Assembly: GCF_036417845.1 (NCBI RefSeq)
Contig: NC_089978.1
Location: 88,964,007 to 89,028,006, forward strand
Source of the DNA: Apteryx mantelli
Taxonomy: Eukaryota; Chordata; Aves; Apterygiformes; Apterygidae
Direction of reading: 5' to 3'
DNA length: 64,000 nucleotides
Shown here: positions 14,228 through 24,805 of the stretch, piece by piece
Layout of the letters: every line of letters begins with the position of its first letter
Numbering within the stretch: the first letter of the stretch is position 1
Program-made: the position numbers and the translations under genes
Notes under the pieces: model-generated
Databases searched by the model: none
What the model saw: only the letters and a program-made list of their open reading frames with translations
Told to the model about the DNA's origin: nothing

Positions 14228-14898
14228 TTCTTACAGAATCCTTTTGCATTGGATTTTTATTTTGCTTTGTTCTTCTTTTATGTTTCTGTGCAGTAAATTC
14301 AAGATGATGTTCTTTTACTCAGCTTAACTCCTCTGCCTCCCTTCATGATAAAAAGGACTTGTGTCAATAGACACAACTGGCAGTTCAGATGACTACTATG
14401 TGACACAAATATATTTTTCTTACTGTAGCCAGGTTTTTGTATTGCCACTTATCTGTACAGCTGAACTTTCATTGTTACTGACTAATGCATCTTCACTGAC
14501 TCAGGCTTTTCAAAGAGAATTAGATGATAACTTCATTGTTGGAGATGACCATTAATTGCTTTGAGGCTCAGAATGTAGGACAACAGAGTTTTATAGGCCT
14601 TGTTTGAAACCAGATGAAAATAATTCTGCAATCTGTGATGAAGCGATGAATATTTCCTTTTAAAAAAATAGGATGAAATATGTGGTACTTGTCATAGACC
14701 AGTGGCTCAATCCATAGGTGTCTGGTGTTGTCTGCAATGCCCAAGGATCCCTGTCTGGTCTCCAGCTGTCACTCCAAAGGAGCACAGATCTCCCCCCCCC
14801 ACACACACAGATGTACAGTGTGTCCTTGGTCATTGTGAGCGGCATTAGGCACATTTGTGTGGTCAAGTGCATGGAGCCATTAGCATGTCAGTTCTGAA
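14228..14898 (-). other. SMPX: Candidate SMPX 3' UTR exon
   Basis: The SMPX stop-codon exon ends in a strong splice donor 13 nt after the stop, so the 3' UTR should continue in another exon. On the minus strand a good acceptor (a pyrimidine-rich stretch ending TTCTGCAG) lies at 14899-14904, and an AATAAA hexamer is at 14261-14256. Together they could delimit a terminal exon of about 0.65 kb. I recall that the human gene also has a non-coding last exon. Other AATAAA hexamers occur further down, so this is only the nearest plausible choice. Confidence 0.2.
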
Positions 14899-15352
14899 CT
14901 GCAGAAGTAAAAATATGATTAAATCTTTGAAATTTAACATTCTAAAGGAGCTTTTTAAAAATACTGACCTACTTGTCCATTATTGTAATAAATTTCTTTG
15001 TAGTTTGTGTGTACAAAAAAAATTCCTATATTCAGTAAAACTGCAGCTTGTGTTCATGAAGCAAAAAGCTTAAACTGGCTTCAATAGTCATAGTAGCTGA
15101 ATACATTTTTTGTTAGGAGGGCAGGTGGGTGCCATATATCATCAGATATAGTTTCCTTCATGCTCTGGGTTTGAAAGAATGCAGAATTCCAAGGATTATG
15201 AGCTTTTCTTCTAGAAATTATATTTTGTCTTTGAAATATGGGGTGCAATTCCAGGTCCTTTGGAGTCATTGGAAAGCCATCCTTTGACGTAGGAATTTTC
15301 TGGATCAGCCTGCTTTTCCTAGAGCCATGCAAAAAACATCTCTTTTACTCAC

Positions 15353-15506
15353 CTGCTTGTTTCAACTACTGTTCAGCTTTGGGGACAAACTTCAGCTCAC
15401 TCTTTATGTTCTGAATCTCTGATAAGTTGACAGCAGGGCCTGGAAGTTTCTTAGCTCCTGGGAGATGTTTCTTGTCTTTCTCCTCCTCTGTAGAAGCAGG
15501 AACACT
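15353..15506 (-). CDS. SMPX: SMPX last coding exon (C-terminal 46 residues and stop)
   Basis: The acceptor is a TTTTGTGCAG tract just above 15506. The frame starts [20 protein letters not shown] and continues into the hallmark C-terminus with [13 protein letters not shown] and a terminal VPKAEQ, then TAG at 15368-15366. Compared with remembered human SMPX, the segment before [10 protein letters not shown] is two residues longer and richer in lysine and aspartate, while the last 30 residues differ at about one position (Phe for Tyr before VPKAEQ). Beyond the stop only 13 nt remain before a strong donor (GCAG|GTGAGT), so the 3' UTR is split. A stop this close to the junction would not be expected to trigger nonsense-mediated decay. 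Confidence 0.95.
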
Positions 15507-18500
15507 CTGCACAAAATGAAACCAGTCACCTCGCTGGTGCTATAGGAATCCCTTGAGTGTGAACACAGGTTGCTTATTTGGGAAACACAAAAGGATTTTT
15601 TCATACTAAACGCAGTCACAACCACAAGGGTGCGGGGGAGGGGAGGGGGCAGAATGGGTGGATTATCTTGTTGGTTGTTGCCTTAAAGCGTCTAAACACA
15701 TTCTGAAAAGAAAATTAGAAGGTGCTTGGTGCAGAGGAGTCTGGATCTTTTTGTAAATGGGTAAGAATTTACAGTGTCAAACCATTAGCAGGAAATTAAT
15801 TGAGTGGAGTATTAAAGGAAACTCTCAGGTCTCTCATTTTTTATGGAAAAAAGCAGAAGAAACATCTTTATAATCTCATCTCTTACAGAGTCTCATAGTT
15901 GTTGGCCAATTGTGGAGGAAAAATACCATGCACCTCTGCAACTTTGGAGAACAGTTACTGTTGTAGGTTATGGACCCCAAAATCCCCATCCAAGTTCAGC
16001 TTGAAATGATGTTTAATTTTTCTTAACCTCAATCATAAGACCAGAAGGATTTTTTTCATTTAATATTTGAATTAGGGTAGTGCCTAAAAGCTGTTCTGCT
16101 GACACTGAAAAAATGCAGGCTAAATAACAGTTGTTACACAACAGGGAGCATCTCAGCTAACCTTCTGATGGACCACAGTACTTCACTTCTTGGTACTTGC
16201 TGAATTGTACTGTTGCTCCAGGGTGAGGTAGGGCACGTGTTTTAGACAATTTCTATTCTAGACTGAGCAATGTTTTGAAGGTGTAGTCTTCCGGTAGGGA
16301 GTTTAAGGTTTATTCAGACTATTCTGTATTTTTAAAAGGTAACATACAGGGGAAGTCATGTAAGGTTAGAGGAGAATGAATATTTCTCTGCAAATAATTT
16401 TCACAATTAAATTCTGTTTTCTTTTTTAATTACTCTGCGAATGTCCATTTGGGGTGGGGGTTTGAGTTAATTCAGTACTTAGATTTAATAGCCACCATAT
16501 TTGGAGAGGTTTTTCCTGTGTATTGACTGTAAATAGTCAATTCCTAATATTTGAAAATTCATTTGTAAAATGTCAAAGTTATTTGTCAGTTATTATTGGC
16601 CAGCAAGATTTTTTTTTTTTTCTGTTCACTGATGGACTCCATGTTAACCAGGAAGCAGAATTTTTGCAATGTCAAGTAGCAAGTAAACAAGGAATTTTAG
16701 AAAACTGTCAGGTTCTTCTTATTTGATCTTTAAGAACTTTCTCTAAATCACCATTTGGGAGAAAACTGAGTCAACAATTATATTGCTTGGCTTAGTAAAT
16801 TCATATTAACTTTTTCACATTTTTTTAGCTAATGTGTTATTTTAGTTAATACAAGCTGATATTCATGGATAACATTATGCTAGTTTTTCTATTTTGATAA
16901 TTTAAGATCCCTGTAATCCAGCCCCAAATACTATGTGCGTGTGTGTATACACACACACACACACACACAGTATATATATACTATATGTGTATATATATAT
17001 ATAGTGTGTGTGTATATATATATATTGTGTGTGTGTGTGTGTATCATATATACTATATATAGTCTAATATCTGGCTTAATGAGCTAACAAGCTGGAATGG
17101 TAGCAAAGTCTAGCAGGAAAGTATGCAAATTGATACAGAATGTGTTTGCAGGAATGCACAAAATGGTATCAGTAGTCAAAGATGCCATAAGCTTGTATTG
17201 TTTTCTTCCACAGTTTTCTTGCACAGCTTGGTAATCTGAATAACCAGGAAAACCAACCAACCTGAAAACCCCATTCTTCTCATTAATACATAGCAGATTC
17301 CTGATTAAAAATACTGCTTCAAGTCATCTACTATACCATTCCTTCTTGTAGTACAAATGGTGTGAACTTTGGCCATGTTTTGGAGACCTTACACTCCATA
17401 AATTCATGTTAGCTTTCTGCTCTAATCTTGGATGTGTGGACTTACAACTGCGCCCCTGCATATGTCCCCCACTACGTGTGCAATGTGCAGCTGAGGCTAG
17501 AACTTGGCCTTCAGTTGTACTGAAGGAAGTCTGAAGAGTGACTTAGATACGTGTCAAGAAAAGCAAATACATGCAAGGAAATGCTTTGTTGGAACAAGGA
17601 GTGTTATTTTTTTGAGATTCCCACCTCCCATTTCTTTTACATGTTAACATGTCCTCTCCCTTGACCTTCAGATATATGCATTCCCTCTGATTACACCAGA
17701 CCTTTGAATAAAAGACCTGCATTTCCCTCATTTCCTTTGACAAGGTTTTAAAATGTAGTGAAAAATGCTAAGGATTGTTAGCAGGGTATGTTTGTCAAAA
17801 GCTAATCTAAAGAATCATGGGCTATATGGCAAACATTTAACAAGATGAAGAAGCTGAAAAGACAAGTCTGCTGGTAGCATTTTTATTCTATTTCTGTTAA
17901 AAGATGTTATTCTGTAGTCTTTACTCCCATTAGTTTGGTTGAATATTGGCTATAAAATCCAGGAACTTTCATTCCATGTCTGTCTCATATATAATATTCA
18001 CATAACTGAAAAGCAAGGCAATATTCAATTACCCAACCAAATCTAATTATCAGCACTAGTCATTTATTTTATTTCTCAAATACTACCAGACTTCACACAT
18101 ACTATATTAGTTTCTGCTTAATAACATGCATTCCTTCACCAGTTTAATTATTGCAGAGAGAACATGCTTTGATTTTTTTCCAGGGGAAAAAGCCACAATA
18201 TGTGTTCAAGGTCACTTTGTATGCTCTTTCTTCAAAAAATATCTTCTTAAGAAAATAGTTAAATCCATCTGGTTTTGATTTCTCCAGAAAATGTCTCTGT
18301 AAACAGAGTACTATTTATAAGAAATATATTCAATTTCAGAAAAATTCTGTCTTATTTAGACAGCAAAGGAAGAATTAGATATTGTGTAATTAAGACTGCA
18401 CATGCTAAGTGTTGTAACAGGTGGGAAGGAGCTGATAATTTGTCCAAAATTAATCTGGCTGGTCCTTATTTGGGGCTGAATCACCAGCATTGCTGTTGCA

Positions 18501-19629
18501 TGCCTGGAGTAAAGAGGCTAATTACAACCTCCTCCTTGGTCTTTGTGGCTCTGCTCCGCGCCGGGGCTGGCTTCCTTCCAGCCAAGACTGTTTAGCTTCA
18601 TTCACATGGCCGTGAGTCCACACAACTTGAGTCTTGCCAGAGCCAGCCTGGCTGTACGGGTGCGGTTTGAATGCCCCTTGCTCTTGGCTCCGAGGAGCAC
18701 CATGAGGAGACGAGCGCGGCAGCTCTGGCCCAGCAGGACCTGTTCTGAGCTGGGGATTACAAGGGCTGCCCGAACTAAGCTAACTGAGCAAGGAGCCGTG
18801 AGCACCCGTGCTAACCTGGGGGTGTTCTTTAGTTGGAGTATCCCTCTACCTTGTTTCTCCACAGTTGGTTTTTGTTCTTATTTATTATTCATGGGGAATA
18901 ATAAAAGTTCATGGGGAATAAGATGCTTTAAGTCATCCAGAAATATGATATTTGTGTTTAATAATAGCCTTTGTGATCAATGGGAGTAAGTGCTCGGTAT
19001 AAATTTGGCTTCGTATTCAGTACTCCCTATAACATGCAGTCATGAAAACACAGAATTCAATCTACAAAATTAGTATTTTCACACCTATGCAGGTAAATGG
19101 GTTTGCAATTTCCATTTTTAATTTGCAAATTTACAGCCTGCGCACTCTATTTCTACTTGCTGATATATATTCCAAAAAGCTCTCCAAATGTCAGGTTTTG
19201 AAAACCTGTTGCAATATTGTTAACCTGTAACAATACACTACACCACAGGACAGCAGGCAGTAAAGATTCTTCCAACACCTTGCTATATGTTTTCCTTCTG
19301 TATTTCATCAAATCCAGTCTAGATAAATACTGTTGGTAAAACCCTGGCTCTCCTTCCTGACAGTAGTTACCACCCTGTTAGTAAGCAGAGCTACGCATCC
19401 TTGAAACGGTTTAAATTGCTATAGATGCCCTGGCTTCAGAAACACAACTATGTATACGTATATACAAAGTGTTTTGTAGGTGGCCAGTTATTTCCATGAG
19501 TCATCAGTGAATGAATAGCTGTAGTACTTAAGACTGGTGTATTATGCTATAAGATTGATTTAAAAGGTTTTCATACATCAACTTCAGGGATTCTCCTGAA
19601 AAAATTAAAAAAAAAAAGTCTTTTCTTAC
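15507..19629 (-). other. SMPX: SMPX intron between second and third coding exons
   Basis: About 4.1 kb with a GTAAG donor at 19629 and a GCAG acceptor at 15507. It contains the alternating-purine/pyrimidine microsatellite at 16932-17060 and a GC-richer island near 18540-18830, where the longest open frame (148 codons) has no recognisable domain. No other features seen. Confidence 0.85.
16932..17060. repeat. Compound TG/AC/TA microsatellite
   Basis: Alternating blocks of (TG)n, (AC)n and (TA)n over about 130 bp. The (AC) run near 16950 and the (TG) runs near 17007 and 17030 are complementary, so the region can fold back on itself; the alternating pattern also favours Z-DNA or cruciform forms. 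Likely length-polymorphic. Confidence 0.95.
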
Positions 19630-19716
19630 CTCCTCCACTTCAGGTGTAAATTCTTTTCTTTTATGAGGGTGACCTGCACCAGGTCGAAATGCTCCCATTG
19701 GGATGTTAATATTAGC
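19630..19716 (-). CDS. SMPX: SMPX second coding exon (29 residues)
   Basis: An 87-nt exon flanked by a CTCACAG acceptor and a GGAG|GTAAG donor, phase 0 at both ends. It encodes [15 protein letters not shown], the most conserved block of SMPX, followed by a basic stretch HPHKRKEF and TPEVEE. The remembered human protein has QPPRRKEC in the basic segment, so the charge is kept while the residues differ. The basic KRK-type stretch falls where a nuclear-localisation-like signal has been proposed for the family. The short Tigger transposon ends only about 290 bp upstream, in the adjoining intron. Confidence 0.95.
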
Positions 19717-22700
19717 CTGTGAGAAGGAAATTATGATACATATAATAGTGACTGATAAATAAATGTATAGTTGGTAATTGACAAAACTTTTAAGGGATGC
19801 ACCATGAGTATAGACATTATCATAGTTTCTGAGAACTTACACCTTGCCTTCAGTGTATGCATCATCACAACACTCCCATGGGAAAGGGAAATGCTTTCAT
19901 CTCCACTTTAAAGATGCAAAGTGAAAAAACAAAGCTACCTAGAAAGCTTTTAAGTTCTGCATTTTAGTCTAACGCTCCCTGACTTCACTGGAATTTAAAT
20001 AAGTGAGTACAGGCATACCTCGGAGATATTGTGGGTTCGGTTCCAGACCACTGCAATAAAGCGAATATTGCAATAAAGCGAGTCACACAAATTTTTTGGT
20101 TTCCCAGCGCATATAAAAGTTATGTTTACACTATACTGTAGTCTATTAAGTGTGCAATAGCATTATGTCTAAAAAAACAACGTACAAAATGTGACACAGA
20201 GACACAAAGTGAACACATGCTGTTGGAAAAATGGCACCGATAGACTTGCTCGACGCAGGGTTGCCACAAACCTTCAATTTGTAAAAAAAGCAATATCTGC
20301 AAAGCACAATAAAGCAAAGCGCAATAAAATGAGGTATGCCTGTACTAGACAGCAAAGTGTCTTTAGGGGTCTGAGCCTACTTGATCTGGTCAAGGTCAAA
20401 AAGAAAGCGAGTAGCAGAATGAGGATTTAAGTATAAATCACCCAAATCCCACAGTAACACCCAAACCACTGGAACACTCTTCCTCAGCAGTGACACCAGT
20501 TCAGACTTCATTTAATCATAAGTAGTTAGGAAGGAGAGCTGTATTGAGCCAACTTAAGCTAGCAGTGTTTAAAATGTGATTTTATGGGCAAAATTCACCC
20601 ACAGGGGCTACAAAGTACAAATCGCTTTGTCCTAGCAATGCGTCTCTCCATTGCAGAGAGGATCCCTCAGTGGGAAAAGGCAGGGCGGCTCTCCAAAGCT
20701 CTGGGTCCGGCTGGGTTTTGCCCCGCCACCTCAGCCCCAGCTGCAGCAGGAGACCCACAGGGGTCACTTGTCAAAGCAGGCTGATCCTGGACAAAAACCT
20801 GCCATATCGTTAGCCCCCCAGGTATTAACAAACTTTCTCCAGAATGGTACCAGTATGACCAAATGGGTTTTATTTGTTGTCTTTGTGGGAGGTCAGATAA
20901 CATAGCCATAACAAGAATGGGTTTTAGAATAGATATCTTCAAAGTAAATATTTTTGAAAAAAGAATGACAGAAAACATTACCTATAAAAGAGCAGTTAAA
21001 ATGTATCTATTTCCTGGCGTGACCTAGCCTGGATTATTTTAAAAATCAAATGGCACGATCAACTAAATGCACAATTTATACCTATTCTTATCTCGTGATC
21101 TCAGAAGAGAAGCTGCTCCTAGGAAATGTCATCAAAATATCATGACTCCCACTTGTAAAAACAGCGGGTGAATTGGTAATGTTATTGAGCGGAAACAGAG
21201 AAACTTCAAACAGTGAGCTGTTTTATTGTAGTTTGCCATCTGACTGATTTGCATAAAATGAAGATGAATAATCCCATCCTTCTGTTTAAATCATGATCCT
21301 GCAGATCGTGCCCCATGTTGGGTAACCACAATAAAAGCAGCTCCTGTTTTTAGTAACAACAAATGTTCTGAAAGCTGTAATCAAACACTAACAAAATAAA
21401 CTATTTGCTGAGAAATATGCACCTTTCCTTTTATCCTTTTTTTTCACTATTATTAATGCAAGGTAATGTTGCTGTTTCAGTGGGCCTGGCTATTATCTGT
21501 AAGACCAAGTATTTTATAGACAACCTAGGTATTCATTTCATATGCTTTTTCACTGAGCATTAGTTTAGGTACTGTGAAACCTTTCATCTGCAGTTATTAA
21601 ATTCCTAGGAGATGGGGCATTTTCAGCATCACAGTACTACACAGTAAACCCATCAGTTTATTTTCCAGTGGAAAAAAACAGCTTTACTATTCCTAATTTA
21701 CGCCTCTCCCCAGCCAGGCTCTGTACATTGACTCAGCTACTTTTTCTGGAATAAGAAACTTTTATGCACCTTACAGCTAGTGTGGTTGTACAAGTTTGCA
21801 GACTTGAGACATTAAAGTTATTCCTGAGAGAGGTCTCTCTCTTCTTGGTGCTCTTTTTGAACTCAGGCTTCCCATCCCCTTGGAGTCAGTAGCAGAAGTC
21901 AGCCTCCCACAGCCACCCAAGACATAACACAAAACTGTAATTCTGATACCTGTTTCTTGCATTTCCTACTGTGATTGACAGACCAACTGTGCCTAAAAAG
22001 GGTCCAGCAAACAAAAATAAACCACTAAGTGCCAGACTGCTAATTAAATTAAATAAGCCATTCTTTGGTCTGCTTCAGCATTTTCACAGCAATCTGTGTC
22101 ACACTAAAGCAGTCTGAAGTATTTTGTCTGCTATAAGTGCATTCACTTCCAAGTTTGGACAAGATGTATGCAGATACTAAATATTAACTTGGTAAAACGA
22201 GCAGCCTTTAAAACATAGTTTAACACTGTCTGGATCTGATAACACATACTATATGATAAAGTATTTCTCACGCAACATAAAAGTATGACTAATTTCCTAA
22301 CAGTTCCTGAAAAGAGATACTCAAGTCCTGGCCTATGACTCTTCCTCTTAATCCAGTGCTCTTCCTTTCCTGTGGATAAGCAGCCATGTAATGGGTGAAT
22401 ACTGCACCAAATCCTGCAGGCAAACGTAGCTTTGTAAGGACTGTGTTGTGCTGAGACCAGCACAAGCTTACATTTCTATTTTAAAAATCCTCTTTGGCGT
22501 TCTCATCACTTGTCTGCTGGGATGGAGATACAAGTCTCAGTGACCTTTCCATCCCTCCCCTACCCATTGAAACGCTAATTAGGAAATTTTTTGTTCCAGA
22601 TTTCTGAAGCTGTAAATTATTATTGCTTTAGACAGATTTTGTAGGTGTGATTATTGTTTTTAATTATTAACTATTATTAATTATTTTTAATTATTAAAAT

Positions 22701-24745
22701 TATTGGGTTTGCATCTTCCTTTGGTTTTGGATAGTGCCTACCATATTTTGGATGTCACTGCAGTTTTTCATGAGTGGAAATGATATATTGTACTAAGATC
22801 TTCCTGGATGGACTGAAAGAAAAATATTTGTCAGTGTGAAATACAATACTTATTGCTGGCTTGACTCCATTAAAGGGGTATTTAGAGATTTGTGCAAGTT
22901 CTTCCTTCTGTTTAATAGCGACGAGGCACCAATATTAGGAACTGTTGTGTCCTGTATTATCGGCAGCCATGCATGCGTTTAGGACTGTTACAGATAAATT
23001 CTTCATAGCTCCTGGGAACCAGTCGCTCCCCTTAACTCTCCCATGTTTGGATCTAGTGTATATCTCATAGGGTCAGAAAGGAGCCACTTCTGACACAGAG
23101 TGCCCAGAGATACGGCAGTCAACAGGGATTCATTATATGTCCATTGTTGTAGCACGACGTATACTCTCCAGGGGATGTAGGTCCTACTGTAACAGCACAT
23201 AACAGCAATGGATCATAATATATGAATCACAATGTACAAAAGTAATCTGACATTTTGAGTCATGGTTCTGAGAATACTTAAAGTGTAATAGGCATCTATT
23301 CAAGTGCAAACTTCCCTGCTGGAGCAACCTCTGACACAGAGTTTAATAGATTTATTTTAAAGTCTGTGAAGTAATTTATTTTCCAATGAAAAAGTTTTCA
23401 TTGAAAAATTTTAAGTTTCTTAAAATAGTAAACCTAGTGCTTAAACTTAATGCTTTAAAAGCACCTTTTTATGGACAAACTAGAAGCATTTTTTACGTTT
23501 AGAAGTTGGAAAGTCATCATAAATCTGAGAAAGGAGTCAATATCTACTTCTGTTCTCTATGGAAAAAAGTAAACCAAATTCATTCCTTAAAAATAGTTGT
23601 ATGTGTCCATGAACCTTAGATGTAAAATGTAAATACTTGTGAGTTACAGATTATCTACAGTTTTTCACTAGTCAAACAAATGTTTCCAAAGTCAGTACGT
23701 AAGTTCAAAATTTTGAACTGAATGAAATCAGTGGCAAACTTTCACTAATTTCAATAGAATTGGAGTGCAGTAGCTTGGCATGCCTGTTCCAGTACACTTA
23801 ATGGTTACAATCATAATTAGCATTTATACAGTGCTTTGCAACTTCAGTATGCTGTCTAGCATACTAGGTAATTAATCTTCTTGATACCCCAATCCATTAA
23901 ACTGATATTATCTTGGGGTAACAGAGGGCAGATCAGACTTCAGAAATTCTGTTTTGTGGTTCTTATGTAATTTCAAGGGAACTTGAACTCATGGGAAAAT
24001 TGGATCACAAATGCATTTAGCAAAATACATAAAAACACTGTAAAATTCAGGAGTTATTTTGTCCTTTTGACAAGAATCAGTGATAGGATGAGTTTAATCC
24101 ATTGTTTAGCTATTTCAAAATGATGCTGGGAAAATTCTCCAACTGTTCCTTTTACAGGTGTATAACAACCAACTTCATCCATACGAGCATACAACATTTG
24201 AGGGGATATGAGACATAAATTTTTTTTTTTATCAAAATATCAACATTTTATTTTGGCTTTTACATAAAATGCTTTATTAAGCAAATACTGGAGATATATA
24301 TTTATTCCCAAAGAGATGTAGACATGAAAAATACTAATAGACATGCCATCTTTTTAGCCTATAGTTTCAGTAAAATTATATTAATTCTATAGAAAATCCA
24401 ATAGTTGCAAGAATAAGTTTTACTCATAATGCTGTCTGGCTATGCAGATGTATGTTTTACTTAGTTGATCCATGAACAAACATAACTTAACATGGGAGAG
24501 ACCATATGAGCAAACAAGAAAGCAAACAACCTAACTGATCCATTCTTTTCTCAGCTCAGATTATAGGACCACTTTCAGGTAAACATTTTTGAGTGCTTTC
24601 ACATCTACCAAGCTTTTCACTTAAAAAAAATAATGCCCAGTTAGCATTTTTGTGCTGTTTTATACAAACAGAATGCAGCTGGTCAAGCAACAGAGGCTGA
24701 GGTTTATTATTTTCTTATATTAGAAACATAAACACTGTCTCTTAC
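19717..24745 (-). other. SMPX: SMPX intron between first and second coding exons
   Basis: About 5.0 kb, GTAAG donor at 24745 and ACAG acceptor at 19717. It carries the 333-bp Tigger element at 20010-20342 and an AT-rich low-complexity patch near 22655-22702. No further coding exon is needed, because exons on both sides join in frame and match the family without a gap. Confidence 0.85.
20010..20342. mobile_element. Non-autonomous Tigger1-like DNA transposon (333 bp)
   Basis: Terminal inverted repeats begin CAGGCATACCTC at both ends and the element is bordered by TA on each side (20008-20009 and 20343-20344), the target duplication of Tc1/mariner/pogo elements. Its first 165 bp or so and last 155 bp or so match the two ends of the longer element at 48340-50727, with the transposase centre removed (junction near 20180-20190). 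By eye about 14 differences separate the left ends of the two copies, mostly C/T or G/A, consistent with decay of methylated CpG. It cannot transpose by itself. It sits in an SMPX intron in the same orientation as the long copy. Confidence 0.93.
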
Positions 24746-24805
24746 CTGAATGGCTTTGACATGTGATGCTGGCTGTTTTGACATTTTTAAGAGAGAGTTG
24801 TATTC
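24746..24805 (-). CDS. SMPX: SMPX first coding exon (start codon, 13 residues)
   Basis: A 60-nt exon: acceptor TTGCAG, then 21 nt of 5' UTR, ATG at 24784-24782, and 13 codons giving MSKQPASHVKAIQ up to a CAG|GTAAG donor. The human protein, as remembered, starts two residues earlier (MNMSKQP); here the codons before the ATG are AAA and TTA, so the start corresponds to the second human methionine. Having an acceptor upstream of the ATG means a non-coding exon must precede it. Confidence 0.93.

Larger units (their letters stand above)
15353..24805 (-). other. SMPX: SMPX gene, coding portion
   Basis: Three coding exons on the minus strand (24805-24746, 19716-19630, 15506-15353) join in frame into an 88-residue protein: 13 + 29 + 46 codons plus a TAG stop. 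Both introns are phase 0 with GT-AG ends. The protein matches small muscle protein X-linked (Chisel, Csl), which is 88 residues in human, along its whole length. SMPX is expressed in heart, skeletal muscle and inner ear; it is linked to costameres and Rac1/p38 signalling, and human loss causes X-linked hearing loss. A non-coding first exon and the promoter must lie upstream, between about 24.8 and 40 kb, and were not located. In birds the locus should be autosomal. Confidence 0.93.

Noticed and set aside
18543-18989. 148-codon open frame inside an SMPX intron
   Set aside because: No recognisable domain; arises from the local GC-rich patch, with competing frames on the other strand.
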